Shown here piece by piece: positions 26,426-35,164 of a stretch of DNA of 64,000 nt. The notes beneath the pieces were generated by a model. The model saw only the letters and a list, made by a program, of their open reading frames with translations, was not told the DNA's origin and ran no database searches. Made by a program: the position numbers and the translations under genes. Origin of the DNA: Xylophilus sp. Leaf220 (GTDB lineage: Bacteria; Pseudomonadota; Gammaproteobacteria; Burkholderiales; Burkholderiaceae_C); assembly GCF_001421705.1 (NCBI RefSeq), contig NZ_LMKO01000001.1:150567-214566 (forward strand), read 5' to 3'. Position 1 is the first letter of the stretch; every line of letters starts with the position of its first letter.

Positions 26426-26680
26426 CTACAGCTTGCGCAGGAAGGCCTGCGTGCTACGGTGCGCACGCCGCTTCTCCACTGTGCGGCGCCCGGCACGGGT
26501 CAGCGACTCGACCCGCGCCGACATCGCCAGCACCGCACCGTCACGCCCGCACACCGGCTGCCGTATCTCGGCCACCACCAGTCCGGCCGCTACATATGCG
26601 CGGACCATGTCCACCTCCGCTCCGGCGATCTCCACCGGCAGCTGCATCTCGTCGAGCTTTTCCAGCAACGCGTAGGGCAT
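26426..26680 (-). CDS. Hypothetical protein, 84 aa
   Basis: No family recognised. The product starts MPYALLEKLDEMQLPVEIAG, then a predicted helix-strand region (VRAYVAAGLVVAEIRQPVCGRDG) and a very basic C-terminal tail (RRTVEKRRAHRSTQAFLRKL). The second half could bind nucleic acid or be a coding artefact. No clear Shine-Dalgarno sequence. Kept because the codon pattern and the folded-looking first half are plausible. Confidence 0.4.
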   Translation of the reverse strand: MPYALLEKLDEMQLPVEIAGAEVDMVRAYVAAGLVVAEIRQPVCGRDGAVLAMSARVESLTRAGRRTVEKRRAHRSTQAFLRKL

Positions 26681-27104
26681 GGTGCGTTCCTACGGAAAAA
26701 CGACGGCGCCCGGGCGCCTGCCGCCACCGGTATCGGTGCGCACCGCACCCGAGGCGGCACGGCCGGCATCCTGCAAATAACGTCTGTCGCTGCGCATGGC
26801 AATCTTTGGAAAGGCTGTCGACGGTGTCGCAGCGAGGGGTCGAGTCGGGGTGGCACGGCGACGGTGCAATCCACCGAGATTCGCTGGGGTAAAAATAACT
26901 TGCTGCCATCCACACAGGACGCGCCTTGTAGGTAGCCGCTGACAGCCGATGGCGTGGGGGCCGACATCGGCACGCCGGGGCGATCCGCTGCGGGCACCGC
27001 GCCATCGGTGCCGGACACGCCCGTCAGCACGCCACGCCGGTAAGGCGCGTCGTTAGACTCGGGCCCCTCGCGCGGCACTACAGCGCACACCCGGAGCCTT
27101 CCCC
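26681..27104. other. Intergenic region without a supported gene
   Basis: About 420 bases between the 84-aa hypothetical and the hydroxylase gene. It is less GC-biased near 26860-26920 (GGGGTAAAAATAACTTGC), consistent with promoter DNA, but no complete -35/-10 pair or hairpin stands out. Overlapping short frames on both strands look random. Confidence 0.4.
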
Positions 27105-28229
27105 ATGCTCGACAAACTCAACGACTTCACCCAGAGCCACGGCGCACTGCCGCGCGGCCGCGGGCTGGTGACCGGCACCATCGCCCTCACCCTCGGCATC
27201 CTCAGCTTCCTGGGCGTGCTGGCCTTCCTGTTTCCGCAGTACCTGACCACGCCCGAACTGCGCAAGTCGTACAACGTCGACCTGATGCGCCAAATCCTTC
27301 TGGGCGCGCTGGTGGTGGGCGGCGGGCTGAGCCTGGTCAACATCCTGTTCAACCGTTCGCGCTGGCTCTCGGCCGCCGCCTTCCTGCTGGTCACCTCGGC
27401 CGCGCTGCTGGGCGGCCACAAGGTGCCGGTGCACGATTTCGCCGACGGCACGCCCTACATCGGGCTCGACTGGTTCGTGCTCGACCTGTTCGGATCGGCG
27501 CTCATCTTCATCTTCATCGAGAAGCTGTTCGCCCTGCGCAAGGACCAGCCGGTGTTCCGCGCCGAATGGCAGTGCGACCTGCACCACTTCATCGTCAACC
27601 ACATGGTGGTCGGCTTCGTGCTGCTGGCGACCAACCTGATGGTGCACAAGTTCTTCGGCTGGGCCGCCAGCGACGGCATCCGCGGCTGGGTGCAGGGGCT
27701 CAACTTCTGGGTGGCGCTGTTCCTGATCGTGTTGGTGGCCGACCTGGTCCAGTACTGGACCCACCGCGCCTACCACGAGGTGCCGACGCTCTGGCGACTG
27801 CATGCGGTGCACCACAGCGTTAAGAGCATGGACTGGCTGGCCGGCTCCCGCCAGCACATCGGCGAATTGCTGATCACCCGCACGCTGGTGCTGGCGCCGA
27901 TCTACGTGCTGGGTTTCTCGAAGGAAGTGATCGACGCCTACATCGTGATCGTCGGCTTCCAAGCGGTCTTCAACCATGCCAACGTGAGCGTGCGGCTGGG
28001 GCCGCTGCGCTACCTGATCGTGACCCCCAACTTCCACCATTGGCACCACAGCCAGGACGACGCCGCGCTCGACCGCAACTACGCGGCGCATTTCGCCTTC
28101 CTCGACTACCTGTTCGGCACCGCGGTGAAGAGCGACCAGCGCTGGCCGAAGGACTACGGCGTGAAGGGCGACTACGTGCCGGTCGGCTTCGTGCAGCAGT
28201 TCAAGTTTCCGTTCACCTGGAAGGGCTGA
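27105..28229 (+). CDS. Fatty acid hydroxylase / sterol desaturase family membrane protein
   Basis: 374 aa di-iron membrane enzyme. Four or more hydrophobic segments in the first 230 residues (TGTIALTLGILSFLGVLAFL; ILLGALVVGGGLSLVNILF). The histidine clusters are WTHRAYHEV, LHAVHHSVKSMDW and PNFHHWHHSQ, together with an earlier DLHHFIVNH, as expected for the HxxxH / HxxHH / HxxHH superfamily. It hydroxylates or desaturates an acyl or sterol-like lipid; the substrate is not evident. Stands alone. Confidence 0.9.
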   Translation: MLDKLNDFTQSHGALPRGRGLVTGTIALTLGILSFLGVLAFLFPQYLTTPELRKSYNVDLMRQILLGALVVGGGLSLVNILFNRSRWLSAAAFLLVTSAALLGGHKVPVHDFADGTPYIGLDWFVLDLFGSALIFIFIEKLFALRKDQPVFRAEWQCDLHHFIVNHMVVGFVLLATNLMVHKFFGWAASDGIRGWVQGLNFWVALFLIVLVADLVQYWTHRAYHEVPTLWRLHAVHHSVKSMDWLAGSRQHIGELLITRTLVLAPIYVLGFSKEVIDAYIVIVGFQAVFNHANVSVRLGPLRYLIVTPNFHHWHHSQDDAALDRNYAAHFAFLDYLFGTAVKSDQRWPKDYGVKGDYVPVGFVQQFKFPFTWKG

Positions 28230-28313
28230 GCACTTTGGCGCGGCAGGCCTTGGCAGGGGCTGTCGCGGCCCGCGGGCTCCACTCCGCGATCTTTATCCCC
28301 GGCTGAGCCGCGT

Positions 28314-28368
28314 GCTATATCTTCGATAGCATGTAGTCGGCGAGCATCAATCCTCACAGGCACTTTTT
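28314..28368 (+). repeat. Dispersed palindromic repeat copy upstream of a TTG start
   Basis: GCTATATCTTCGATAGC (28314-28330) then ATGTAGTCGG and ending ACAGGCACTTTTTC, the same tail as the copy at 29605. It fills the space immediately before the TTG start of the flavoprotein. Confidence 0.6.
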
Positions 28369-28370
28369 CC

Positions 28371-29603
28371 TTGAAATCCTTCGACGCCATCGTCATCGGC
28401 GCCGGCGCGGCCGGCCTCTTCTGCGCGGGCGTGGCGGCGCAGCGCGGGCTGCGGGTGCTGCTGGTCGACCATGCGGAAAAACTGGCCGAGAAGATCCGCA
28501 TCTCGGGCGGCGGCCGCTGCAACTTCACCAACCGCGAGCTCGACCCGGCCGCGCCGCAGAAACACTTCATCGGCCAGAACCCGCACTTCTGCCGCTCGGC
28601 GCTGGCGCGCTACACGCCGCAGGATTTCATTTCGCTGGTGCAGCGGCACGGCATCGGCTTCCACGAGAAGCACAAGGGCCAGCTCTTCTGCGACCGCTCG
28701 GCCGAGGACATCATCGGCATGCTGCTGGCCGAATGCGGCGGCGGGGCCAGCGGCGGCGGCGTGGAACGCTGGCAGCCGTGCAAGGTCGAATCGGTGCGCT
28801 TCTCGCAGACCGAGGGCTATGCCATCGAAACCAGCCGCGGCCCTGCCCGCGCGCCGCAATTGGTGATCGCCACCGGCGGGCTGTCGATCCCGAAGATCGG
28901 CGCCACCGACTTCGGCTACCGCATCGCCCAGCAGTTCGGACTGCGCACCGTGGCGCAGCGGCCCGGTCTGGTGCCGCTCACCTTCGACGGCGACGGCTGG
29001 GCGCCCTACGCGGCGCTGGCCGGCCTGGCACTGCCGGTGGAGGTGGCGACCGGCCAGAAGAAGGCGCGCGCCGCCTTCCTGGAAGACCTGCTCTTCACCC
29101 ACCGGGGCCTCTCGGGGCCGGCGATCCTGCAGATCTCCAGCTACTGGCAGGAGGGGGTGCCGCTGGCGCTCGATTTCGCACCGGGCACCGACGTGCCGGC
29201 GCGGCTGTCGCAGGCCAAGGCGGTGTCGAAGAAGCGGGTGGCCAACGAGTTGGGGCTGATGGTGCCCTCGCGCCTGGCGGATGCGTGGACGGCGGGCGAC
29301 GCAGCCCTGCAGCGCCCGGTCAACGAGGTGCCCGACAAATCGCTTGCGGCGCTGGCCGCCCGCATCGCGCAGTGGAGCATCGTACCCACCGGCACCGAGG
29401 GCTACCGCAAGGCCGAGGTGACGCTGGGCGGGGTCGACACGCGCGACCTGTCCTCGCAGACGATGGAGGCCCAGAAGCAGCCGGGGCTGTTCTTCCTGGG
29501 CGAGGTGGTGGACGTGACCGGCTGGCTGGGCGGCTACAACTTCCAGTGGGCCTGGGCGAGCGGCCACGCCTGCGGTCAGGCGCTGCAGCCTGCTCCCGTC
29601 TGA
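28371..29603 (+). CDS. NAD(P)/FAD-dependent oxidoreductase, HI0933/YhiN family
   Basis: 410 aa flavoprotein. FAD motif FDAIVIGAGAAGLFCAGVAAQRG, then IRISGGGRCNFTNRE, the hallmark of the HI0933 family, and TGWLGGYNFQWAWASGHACG at the C-terminus. Middle region LLFTHRGLSGPAILQISSYW also matches. The reaction is unknown for the family. The only plausible start is TTG at 28371, since codons upstream contain no ATG/GTG and run through the repeat at 28314-28368. The ribosome binding site is weak (CAGG). Confidence 0.92.
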   Translation: MKSFDAIVIGAGAAGLFCAGVAAQRGLRVLLVDHAEKLAEKIRISGGGRCNFTNRELDPAAPQKHFIGQNPHFCRSALARYTPQDFISLVQRHGIGFHEKHKGQLFCDRSAEDIIGMLLAECGGGASGGGVERWQPCKVESVRFSQTEGYAIETSRGPARAPQLVIATGGLSIPKIGATDFGYRIAQQFGLRTVAQRPGLVPLTFDGDGWAPYAALAGLALPVEVATGQKKARAAFLEDLLFTHRGLSGPAILQISSYWQEGVPLALDFAPGTDVPARLSQAKAVSKKRVANELGLMVPSRLADAWTAGDAALQRPVNEVPDKSLAALAARIAQWSIVPTGTEGYRKAEVTLGGVDTRDLSSQTMEAQKQPGLFFLGEVVDVTGWLGGYNFQWAWASGHACGQALQPAPV

Positions 29604-29604
29604 C

Positions 29605-29658
29605 GCTACATTTTCGATAGCTGATGGCCGGAACCACACGCCGGCTACAGGCACTTTT
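29605..29658 (+). repeat. Dispersed palindromic repeat copy after the flavoprotein
   Basis: GCTACATTTTCGATAGC (29605-29621), TGATGGCCGG, then CGCCGGCTACAGGCACTTTT. A clear full-length member: short palindrome, GC hairpin, CACTTTT tail. It starts two bases after the stop codon. Confidence 0.7.
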
Positions 29659-29727
29659 CATCTGCAAAACGCCCGCAACCGCAACCGCCGCCGCCATTTT
29701 CCAGGGACACCGCGGATCCGGCTCCGC

Positions 29728-29797
29728 CGGGCCGCAAGGTGTCGCCCCCTGCAAGGGGGTAGGCGAAGACACGCAGTGCGGAGCCTGGGGGTGTGCT
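29728..29797. repeat. Intergenic GC-rich hairpin
   Basis: CGCCCCCTGCAAGGGGGTAGGCG is a nested hairpin (CCCCCT/AGGGGG) inside a longer stretch with CTGGGGGTG. Such CCCCCT/AGGGGG intergenic elements look repeat-like, but only one copy is visible here. It may serve as a terminator region for the convergent genes. Confidence 0.4.
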
Positions 29798-30619
29798 CTA
29801 GAACGCCGGGATCAGCGAGCCCTTGAACTTGGTCTCGATGAACTCGCGCACCTCGGCCGACTGGTAGGCGGCCACCAGCTTCTTCACCCACGGCTTGTCC
29901 TTGTCGGCACGGCGGGTGGCGATGATGTTGGCGTAGGGGCCGCGGGGCGACTCCTTGAGCACCGCGTCGCGCTCGAAGCTCAGGCCCGCCTGCCCGGCGT
30001 AGTCGTTGTTGATCGCGGCGATCGCCACGTCGTCGAGCGAGCGCGGCAGTTGCGCCGCATCGAGCGCGACCAGCTTGAGCTTCTTCGGGTTGGCGACCAC
30101 GTCGAGCGGCGTGGCGTTGTTGCGCGCCACCGCCTCGGGCTTGAGGGTGACCAGGCCAGCCGACTGCAGCAGCAGCAAGGCGCGGTTGCCGTTGGACGGA
30201 TCGTTCTGAATCGCGACGGTGACGCCGTCCTGCAGTTCGGACGCCGACTTGACCTTCTTCGAGTAGAAGCCCAGCGGCGCGGTGATCGTCAGGCCGACCG
30301 GCACGATGTCGAAGCCGCGGGTGCGGTTCTGGTTGTCGAGGAAGGGCTGGTGCTGGAAGGCGTTGGCGTCCAGGTCGTTCGAGGCGAGCGCGGCATTGGG
30401 CAGCTGGTAGTCGTTGAAGGCCACGACCTGGATCGTGAGGCCGTCGCGCGCGGCGACCTTCTTCACCACCTCGAAGATCTGGTCGCCGCTGCCGACCGAG
30501 ACGCCCACCTTGATGGTCGTCTTGTCCTGCGCATGGGCCCATCCGGCGCCGAGCGAAGCGAGTGCGAGTGCGGCGACGGCGGCACGGCGGCCGAGGGAGA
30601 GTTTCGAACGGAATGGCAT
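29798..30619 (-). CDS. MetQ/NlpA family periplasmic binding protein
   Basis: 273 aa. Signal peptide (RRAAVAALALASLGAGWAHA), then IKVGVSVGSGDQIFEVVKKVAA, DYQLPNAALASNDLDANAFQHQPFLD and IAIQNDPSNGNRALLLLQ, all typical of the NlpA/MetQ fold that binds D- or L-methionine. The mature N-terminus has no lipobox Cys after HAQ, so it is probably soluble. No metN or metI gene lies in the window near it, so its transporter is encoded elsewhere or its ligand differs. Confidence 0.9.
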   Translation of the reverse strand: MPFRSKLSLGRRAAVAALALASLGAGWAHAQDKTTIKVGVSVGSGDQIFEVVKKVAARDGLTIQVVAFNDYQLPNAALASNDLDANAFQHQPFLDNQNRTRGFDIVPVGLTITAPLGFYSKKVKSASELQDGVTVAIQNDPSNGNRALLLLQSAGLVTLKPEAVARNNATPLDVVANPKKLKLVALDAAQLPRSLDDVAIAAINNDYAGQAGLSFERDAVLKESPRGPYANIIATRRADKDKPWVKKLVAAYQSAEVREFIETKFKGSLIPAF

Positions 30620-30765
30620 GGAGCGGTAGACCTGGAAATCGATGGAGGCGCGACTGTGCCGGGAGCCGCACCCCGGGGCAACGACATTTCGCGCATGTGC
30701 ATATGCGGTGCGCGGCGCAGCGCTAACGGCACCGCCCTCCGCCGGCGCAGGCGGCACGCTTTGGC

Positions 30766-31020
30766 CTAGTCCTCGGCAGGGGCCTGTCGGGCGCTGTCGT
30801 TCTTCTTCACGCCGCGGATGTTCATCGCGCCCAGGCAGAACTGCAGCACCACCAGCGCCCACGACGTGCTGTAGATGCCCCAGACGATCCACAGCAGATT
30901 GCTGGCCAGGAAGACCCAGAAGCCCGCCTCCCGCCGCGACTGCGCATCCGACGCCACCATCCACGCCGCGCAGACCGATACGGCCATCGCGGGCCATTGA
31001 AGCCAATCGAGATAATCCAT
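30766..31020 (-). CDS. Small membrane protein, unknown function
   Basis: 84 aa with three hydrophobic segments: [37 protein letters not shown] and [17 protein letters not shown], and a charged C-terminal tail. The Trp-rich pattern with a central NLLWIVWG loosely recalls half-size PQ-loop (SemiSWEET-like) proteins, but I see no PQ motif. It sits alone between the MetQ-like gene and rpsU, transcribed away from rpsU. Confidence 0.65.
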
Positions 31021-31121
31021 CGGCCGATTCTGTGGGGGTAGAAGGTTCGCAATGGAACGTTACAGCGGCTGCTTGCCGCACTGCCCGACGAATGTATGGA
31101 CGAACGCCGTCGGCGCCGGGC

Positions 31122-31127
31122 TATAAT
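31122..31127 (+). promoter_or_regulatory. Putative -10 element upstream of rpsU
   Basis: TATAAT in a GC-rich setting, about 130 bases before the rpsU start. A convincing -35 hexamer is missing (TGGACG at a 19-base spacing is the best). The leader that follows contains a CCCCGGC/GCCGGGG stem. Confidence 0.55.
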
Positions 31128-31256
31128 GCTCGGCTTTGCTGGCAAACCCCCGGCGGCCTGATCACCTCAAGCCGGGGAACAATCGCAGCACGCCGGTCAT
31201 GGGCCCGATCTCCCGTGATTCCAAGCGGCTGCACATATCTCGGAAAACATTACGTA

Positions 31257-31469
31257 ATGACGACCATCCGTGTTAAAGAAAACGAGCCCTTCGACGTAGC
31301 TCTTCGCCGCTTCAAGCGCACCATCGAAAAGCTCGGCCTGCTGACCGACCTGCGCGCCCGCGAGTTCTACGAAAAGCCGACGGCCGAGCGCAAGCGCAAG
31401 AAGGCTGCCGCCGTCAAGCGCCACTACAAGCGCGTGCGCAGCATGCAGCTGCCCAAGAAGCTGTACTGA
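31257..31469 (+). CDS. rpsU: 30S ribosomal protein S21
   Basis: 70 aa basic protein: [40 protein letters not shown] and a Lys/Arg-rich tail [18 protein letters not shown]. All are S21 hallmarks. The gene is followed by an intrinsic terminator, then yqeY. The rpsU-dnaG-rpoD order of enterics is not kept here. Confidence 0.98.
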
Positions 31470-31502
31470 TCCCTGCCGGAAGCCCACGGGCTTTCCGACA
31501 GC

Positions 31503-31536
31503 AACCCGCGCTCGGGACGCCAGGCGCGGGTTTTTT
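31503..31536 (+). terminator. Intrinsic terminator of rpsU
   Basis: AACCCGCGC / GCGCGGGTT (31503-31511 and 31524-31532) followed by a T-run (31531-31536). Confidence 0.88.
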
Positions 31537-31605
31537 CGTTTGCGGCCGCTGCATCGCATGCGGCTGTGCGGCCCCACCCTCCACTTGCCAACACCAGGAA
31601 ACACC

Positions 31606-32067
31606 ATGGCCCTCAAGGAACAGATCACCGACGACATGAAGACCGCGATGCGCGCCAAGGACAGCGAGCGTCTCGGCACGATCCGCCTGCTGATGGCCGC
31701 GATGAAGCAGAAGGAAGTGGACGAGCGGGTGGAACTGGACGACGCGGCCATCGTCGCCATCGTCGACAAGCTGATCAAGCAGCGTAAGGACTCGGTCGCC
31801 GCCTTCGAGCAGGCCGGCCGCACCGACCTGGCCGACAAGGAAACCGCCGAGCTGACCGTGCTGCAGGTCTACCTGCCCGCACGGCTGTCGATGGAAGAGG
31901 TGACGGCCGAAGTACGTGCCGTGGTCGCCGCGATCACTGCGGAACTGGGCCGCGCCCCGGCCGCCGGCGACATGGGCAAGGTCATGGGTGCCGCCAAGGC
32001 CCGCCTGACCGGCAAGGCCGACATGGCCCAGGTCTCCGCCGCGGTGAAGGCCGCCCTGGCCGGCTGA
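31606..32067 (+). CDS. GatB/YqeY domain protein
   Basis: 153 aa, helical: MALKEQITDDMKTAMRAKDS, LGTIRLLMAAMKQKEVDERV, KQRKDSVAAFEQAGRTDLA and LTVLQVYLPARLSMEEV. The C-terminal part (GDMGKVMGAAKARLTGKADMAQVSAAVK) matches the tRNA-binding tail domain shared with the amidotransferase subunit GatB. Stand-alone YqeY proteins are of unknown precise role, with a presumed link to tRNA. It lies after rpsU behind its own start. Confidence 0.93.
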   Translation: MALKEQITDDMKTAMRAKDSERLGTIRLLMAAMKQKEVDERVELDDAAIVAIVDKLIKQRKDSVAAFEQAGRTDLADKETAELTVLQVYLPARLSMEEVTAEVRAVVAAITAELGRAPAAGDMGKVMGAAKARLTGKADMAQVSAAVKAALAG

Positions 32068-32180
32068 ACCGGCCTAGCAATGCAGCGCCGCCGTTACCGG
32101 CGCTTGCACAAAGGCGGCCCGGCGGGGCCGTCGCAGGACGGACGGTGTTAACTTCCGGCCGATAAAGGCGTTCTCATAGC

Positions 32181-34100
32181 ATGGCTGTCTCCGCACTTTC
32201 TTCGCGCCTGCGCCGCTGGTGCACACCGTTCCTGGCGATGCTGCTGGCCGCCTCCGCACTGCAGGCGACGGCCCAGGCCGATCCGCCCGAGCGCATCGCC
32301 CGCTTCGACCTGATCGAGGGCAGCGCCCAGCACCAGACCGGCATCGACAACCAGACCCGCCCCGCCGACACCGGCTGGCCGCTGATCGCAGGCGACCGTG
32401 TCTGGACCGACACCGGATCGCGCGCCGAGATCGATGCCGGCGGCATGCTGCTCCGGCTTGACGGCGCCTCGGTGATGGAATTCACCGCCCTCGATCCCCA
32501 GACCACCCAGCTCAAGCTCACCCAGGGCACCCTCGGCGTCCAGCTGCGTGCGGCCGAGCCGGGCCAGCGCTACGAGATCGATACGCCCAACCTGGCCTTC
32601 GTGCTCACCCGCCCTGGCCGCTACCGGATCGACGTCGACCCGGGCCAGGGCCTCACCCGGGTGTCGGCGGTGGAGCCGGGCGCCGCGGGCGTCGTGTACG
32701 GCGAAAAAGGCGAATCGCTTCCGCTCACCGGGCCGCAGCGGCGCGATTTCGTCGGCCGCAACCTCAGCTCGCCGGGCCTGCTCGCCACCGTAGTGGCGGG
32801 CGACGATTTCGACCGCTGGTTCGAGCAGCGGGCACGGCTGGATGCGGCCTCGGTCAGCGCCCGCTACGTTTCGCGCGAAATGCCCGGCTACCGCATGCTC
32901 GACGGCCAGGGCGACTGGCACAACGACGGTACCTACGGCACGGTGTGGTACCCCACCGGCGTGGCGGCCGACTGGGCGCCCTACCGCTACGGCCGCTGGG
33001 AATGGGTGCAGCCCTGGGGTTGGACCTGGATGGACGACGCGCCCTGGGGATTCGCCCCGTTCCACTACGGTCGCTGGACGCAGATCAGCAGCCGCTGGGC
33101 GTGGGTACCCGGGCCGGCGCACATCCGGCCGATCTACGCACCCGCCCTGGTCGGATTCGTCGGCAGCCAGATCGAGACCGGCACCATACTGCTCGGCAAC
33201 GGCCGGCCGGGCGTGGCGTGGTTTCCGCTGGCGCCCGGCGAGGCCTGGCGCCCTGGCTACCGAGCCAGCACCCGCTACCTGGGCAACATCAACCGCGGCT
33301 GGGACGTGCGCGGCAATGCCGACGCCGCGGCGTACCGCTTCCTCAACCGCCCGGGTGCGGTATCGGGCATCGGCGCCGACGATTTCGGCCGCCGCCGGGG
33401 CGAGCGCCGGCGGATGGAGGCGGTCACGGCCGAGGAACTGGCCCGCGCCCGCACGGTGCAGCCGCCGATCTTCCGGCCCGGCGCCGGCTACGGCGGCCCG
33501 GGCCAGGCCGGCATCGCCCCGCAGGTACCGCGCGGCGTCTACGGCACGTCGGGCGTCGGTAGCCAGCCGTTCACCGCCGGGCCGCCCGGTGGCGCGCTGG
33601 CCGACCAGATGCGCCAGCACCAGCTGGCCCAGGAGCAGCGCCAGCGGGAGCTGCAGCAGTACCGCGACAACCAGCAGGTCGAGCAGATGCGCCAGGCGCA
33701 GGAACGGTTCCAACCCGGCTTTTCCCAGCGGCAGGCAGAGGACCAGCGCCGCGCCCAGCAGGTCTACCAGGAGCAGGTCCGCATCCAGCAGCTCAACCAC
33801 GAGCGCCGCGACCAGTTCCGCATGGAGCAGAACCAGCGGGAACAGGCGGTGCAGCGGATGGAACAACAACAGCAGCAGCAGCAGCGGTTCCAGATGCAGC
33901 AACAACAGCAACAACAGCAACAGCAACAACAGCAGGAACGCCAGGGACAGATGCAACTGCAGCAGCAGATCCGCCAGCACCAGGACCAGCAGCGCCAGCA
34001 GATGCAGCAGCAGCGGGAGTCGATGCAGCAGCAGATGCAGCCCAACCGCGGCATGGGCGGCGCACCGCACCAGCGCTTCGAGGTGCGGCCCGGCGGCTAG
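32181..34100 (+). CDS. FecR/DUF6600-type protein with polyglutamine tail
   Basis: 639 aa, exported (signal peptide ending near LQATAQA). Residues about 35-170 are a FecR-like domain (RFDLIEGSAQHQTG; LIAGDRVWTDTGSRAEIDAGGMLLRLDGAS). Residues about 230-400 are a tryptophan-rich DUF6600-like region (GTVWYPTGVAADWAPYRYGR, GWTWMDDAPWGFAPFHYGRW, RWAWVPGP). The last 160 residues are almost only Gln, Arg, Met and Glu, with a run of 13 consecutive Gln encoded by mixed CAA and CAG near 33899-33936 and a shorter run before it. Probably an envelope protein of unknown function; the Q-rich tail should form coiled coil or aggregate. Confidence 0.85.
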   Translation: MAVSALSSRLRRWCTPFLAMLLAASALQATAQADPPERIARFDLIEGSAQHQTGIDNQTRPADTGWPLIAGDRVWTDTGSRAEIDAGGMLLRLDGASVMEFTALDPQTTQLKLTQGTLGVQLRAAEPGQRYEIDTPNLAFVLTRPGRYRIDVDPGQGLTRVSAVEPGAAGVVYGEKGESLPLTGPQRRDFVGRNLSSPGLLATVVAGDDFDRWFEQRARLDAASVSARYVSREMPGYRMLDGQGDWHNDGTYGTVWYPTGVAADWAPYRYGRWEWVQPWGWTWMDDAPWGFAPFHYGRWTQISSRWAWVPGPAHIRPIYAPALVGFVGSQIETGTILLGNGRPGVAWFPLAPGEAWRPGYRASTRYLGNINRGWDVRGNADAAAYRFLNRPGAVSGIGADDFGRRRGERRRMEAVTAEELARARTVQPPIFRPGAGYGGPGQAGIAPQVPRGVYGTSGVGSQPFTAGPPGGALADQMRQHQLAQEQRQRELQQYRDNQQVEQMRQAQERFQPGFSQRQAEDQRRAQQVYQEQVRIQQLNHERRDQFRMEQNQREQAVQRMEQQQQQQQRFQMQQQQQQQQQQQQQERQGQMQLQQQIRQHQDQQRQQMQQQRESMQQQMQPNRGMGGAPHQRFEVRPGG

Positions 34101-34142
34101 AGGTCGGCGGCGGCCGCCGCGCCTGCGGTCAACCGGTTCCGG

Positions 34143-35060
34143 TCAGTAGATTTCGGGCACCACCATGTGCGACGGCACCGGCTGGCGCAGGTAGTCGGGG
34201 TTGCGCACCCGCTCCGGCAGCACCACCGGCGCATGCGGCACGTCCTGGTAGGGCAGTTGGTGCAGCAGGTGGCTGATGCAGTTCAGCCGGGCCTTCTTCT
34301 TGTCGTCGGCCTGCACCACCCACCAGGGCGCTTCGGGGATGTGGGTGCGCTCCAGCATCGTTTCCTTGGCCTTGGTGTACTCCTCCCAGCGCCGGCGGCT
34401 CTCCAGGTCCATCGGGCTCAGCTTCCACTGCTTGAGCGGGTCGTGGATACGGCCGAGGAAGCGCAGGTGCTGCTCCTCGTCGGAGATCGAGAACCAGTAC
34501 TTGATCAGCTTGATGCCCGAGCGCACCAGCATCCGCTCGAAGTCGGGCACGGTGCGGAAGAACTCCTCGTATTCCTCGTCGGAGCAGAAGCCCATGACCC
34601 GCTCGACGCCGGCGCGGTTGTACCAGCTGCGGTCGAACAGCACCATTTCGCCCGCAGCCGGCAGGTGCGCCACGTAGCGCTGGAAGTACCACTGGGTCCG
34701 CTCGCGGTCGTTGGGTGCGGGCAGCGCCGCCACCCGGGCCACGCGCGGGTTGAGCCGCTGGGTGATGCGCTTGATCACCCCGCCCTTGCCCGCCGCATCG
34801 CGGCCTTCGAAGAGGATCACCACCTTCTGCTTGCTCTGCTGCACCCAGTCCTGCAGCTCGACCAGTTCGCCCTGCAGGCGGAACAGCTCGCGGAAGTACG
34901 CGCGGCGGGCGTCCGGGTCCTTGGCGCTGCGCTCGCCGCCTTCGGCGAAATCGCGGTCTTCCATCTCCAGCTCGAATTCCTCGTCGTAGCTGTCGACCAG
35001 ATCCTGCGCCATGCGGTGCACGAGGTCCTGCTGGGGTTCGGGGAGCGAAGAGAAGGTCAT
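34143..35060 (-). CDS. ppk2: Polyphosphate kinase 2
   Basis: 305 aa. Transfers phosphate between polyphosphate and nucleotides. Walker A VILFEGRDAAGKGGVIKRI, then RTQWYFQRYVAHLP, Walker B MVLFDRSWYNRAGVERVMGFC and the lid region YWFSISDEEQHLRFLGRIHD, all PPK2 family features. Single PPK2 domain with an N-terminal acidic extension (YDEEFELEMEDRDFAEGGER), pointing to the class I (short) subgroup. The start at 35060 is taken from the usual beginning; the frame is open further upstream. ATP or GTP preference cannot be read. Confidence 0.94.
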   Translation of the reverse strand: MTFSSLPEPQQDLVHRMAQDLVDSYDEEFELEMEDRDFAEGGERSAKDPDARRAYFRELFRLQGELVELQDWVQQSKQKVVILFEGRDAAGKGGVIKRITQRLNPRVARVAALPAPNDRERTQWYFQRYVAHLPAAGEMVLFDRSWYNRAGVERVMGFCSDEEYEEFFRTVPDFERMLVRSGIKLIKYWFSISDEEQHLRFLGRIHDPLKQWKLSPMDLESRRRWEEYTKAKETMLERTHIPEAPWWVVQADDKKKARLNCISHLLHQLPYQDVPHAPVVLPERVRNPDYLRQPVPSHMVVPEIY

Positions 35061-35164
35061 GGTGGATCGGCGGCTGAAATCCGCCATCTTCCGCACGGCC
35101 CGTGACGGGGCGGTGACACGAAGTGAACGAGCCGGTCGCCGAAGGTGCGCCGGCCCTCGGCAGC

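Noticed and set aside
33860..33990. CAG/CAA-rich tract as a possible tandem-repeat or CRISPR-like array
   Set aside because: There is no fixed repeat unit or spacer; it is the glutamine codons of the envelope protein.
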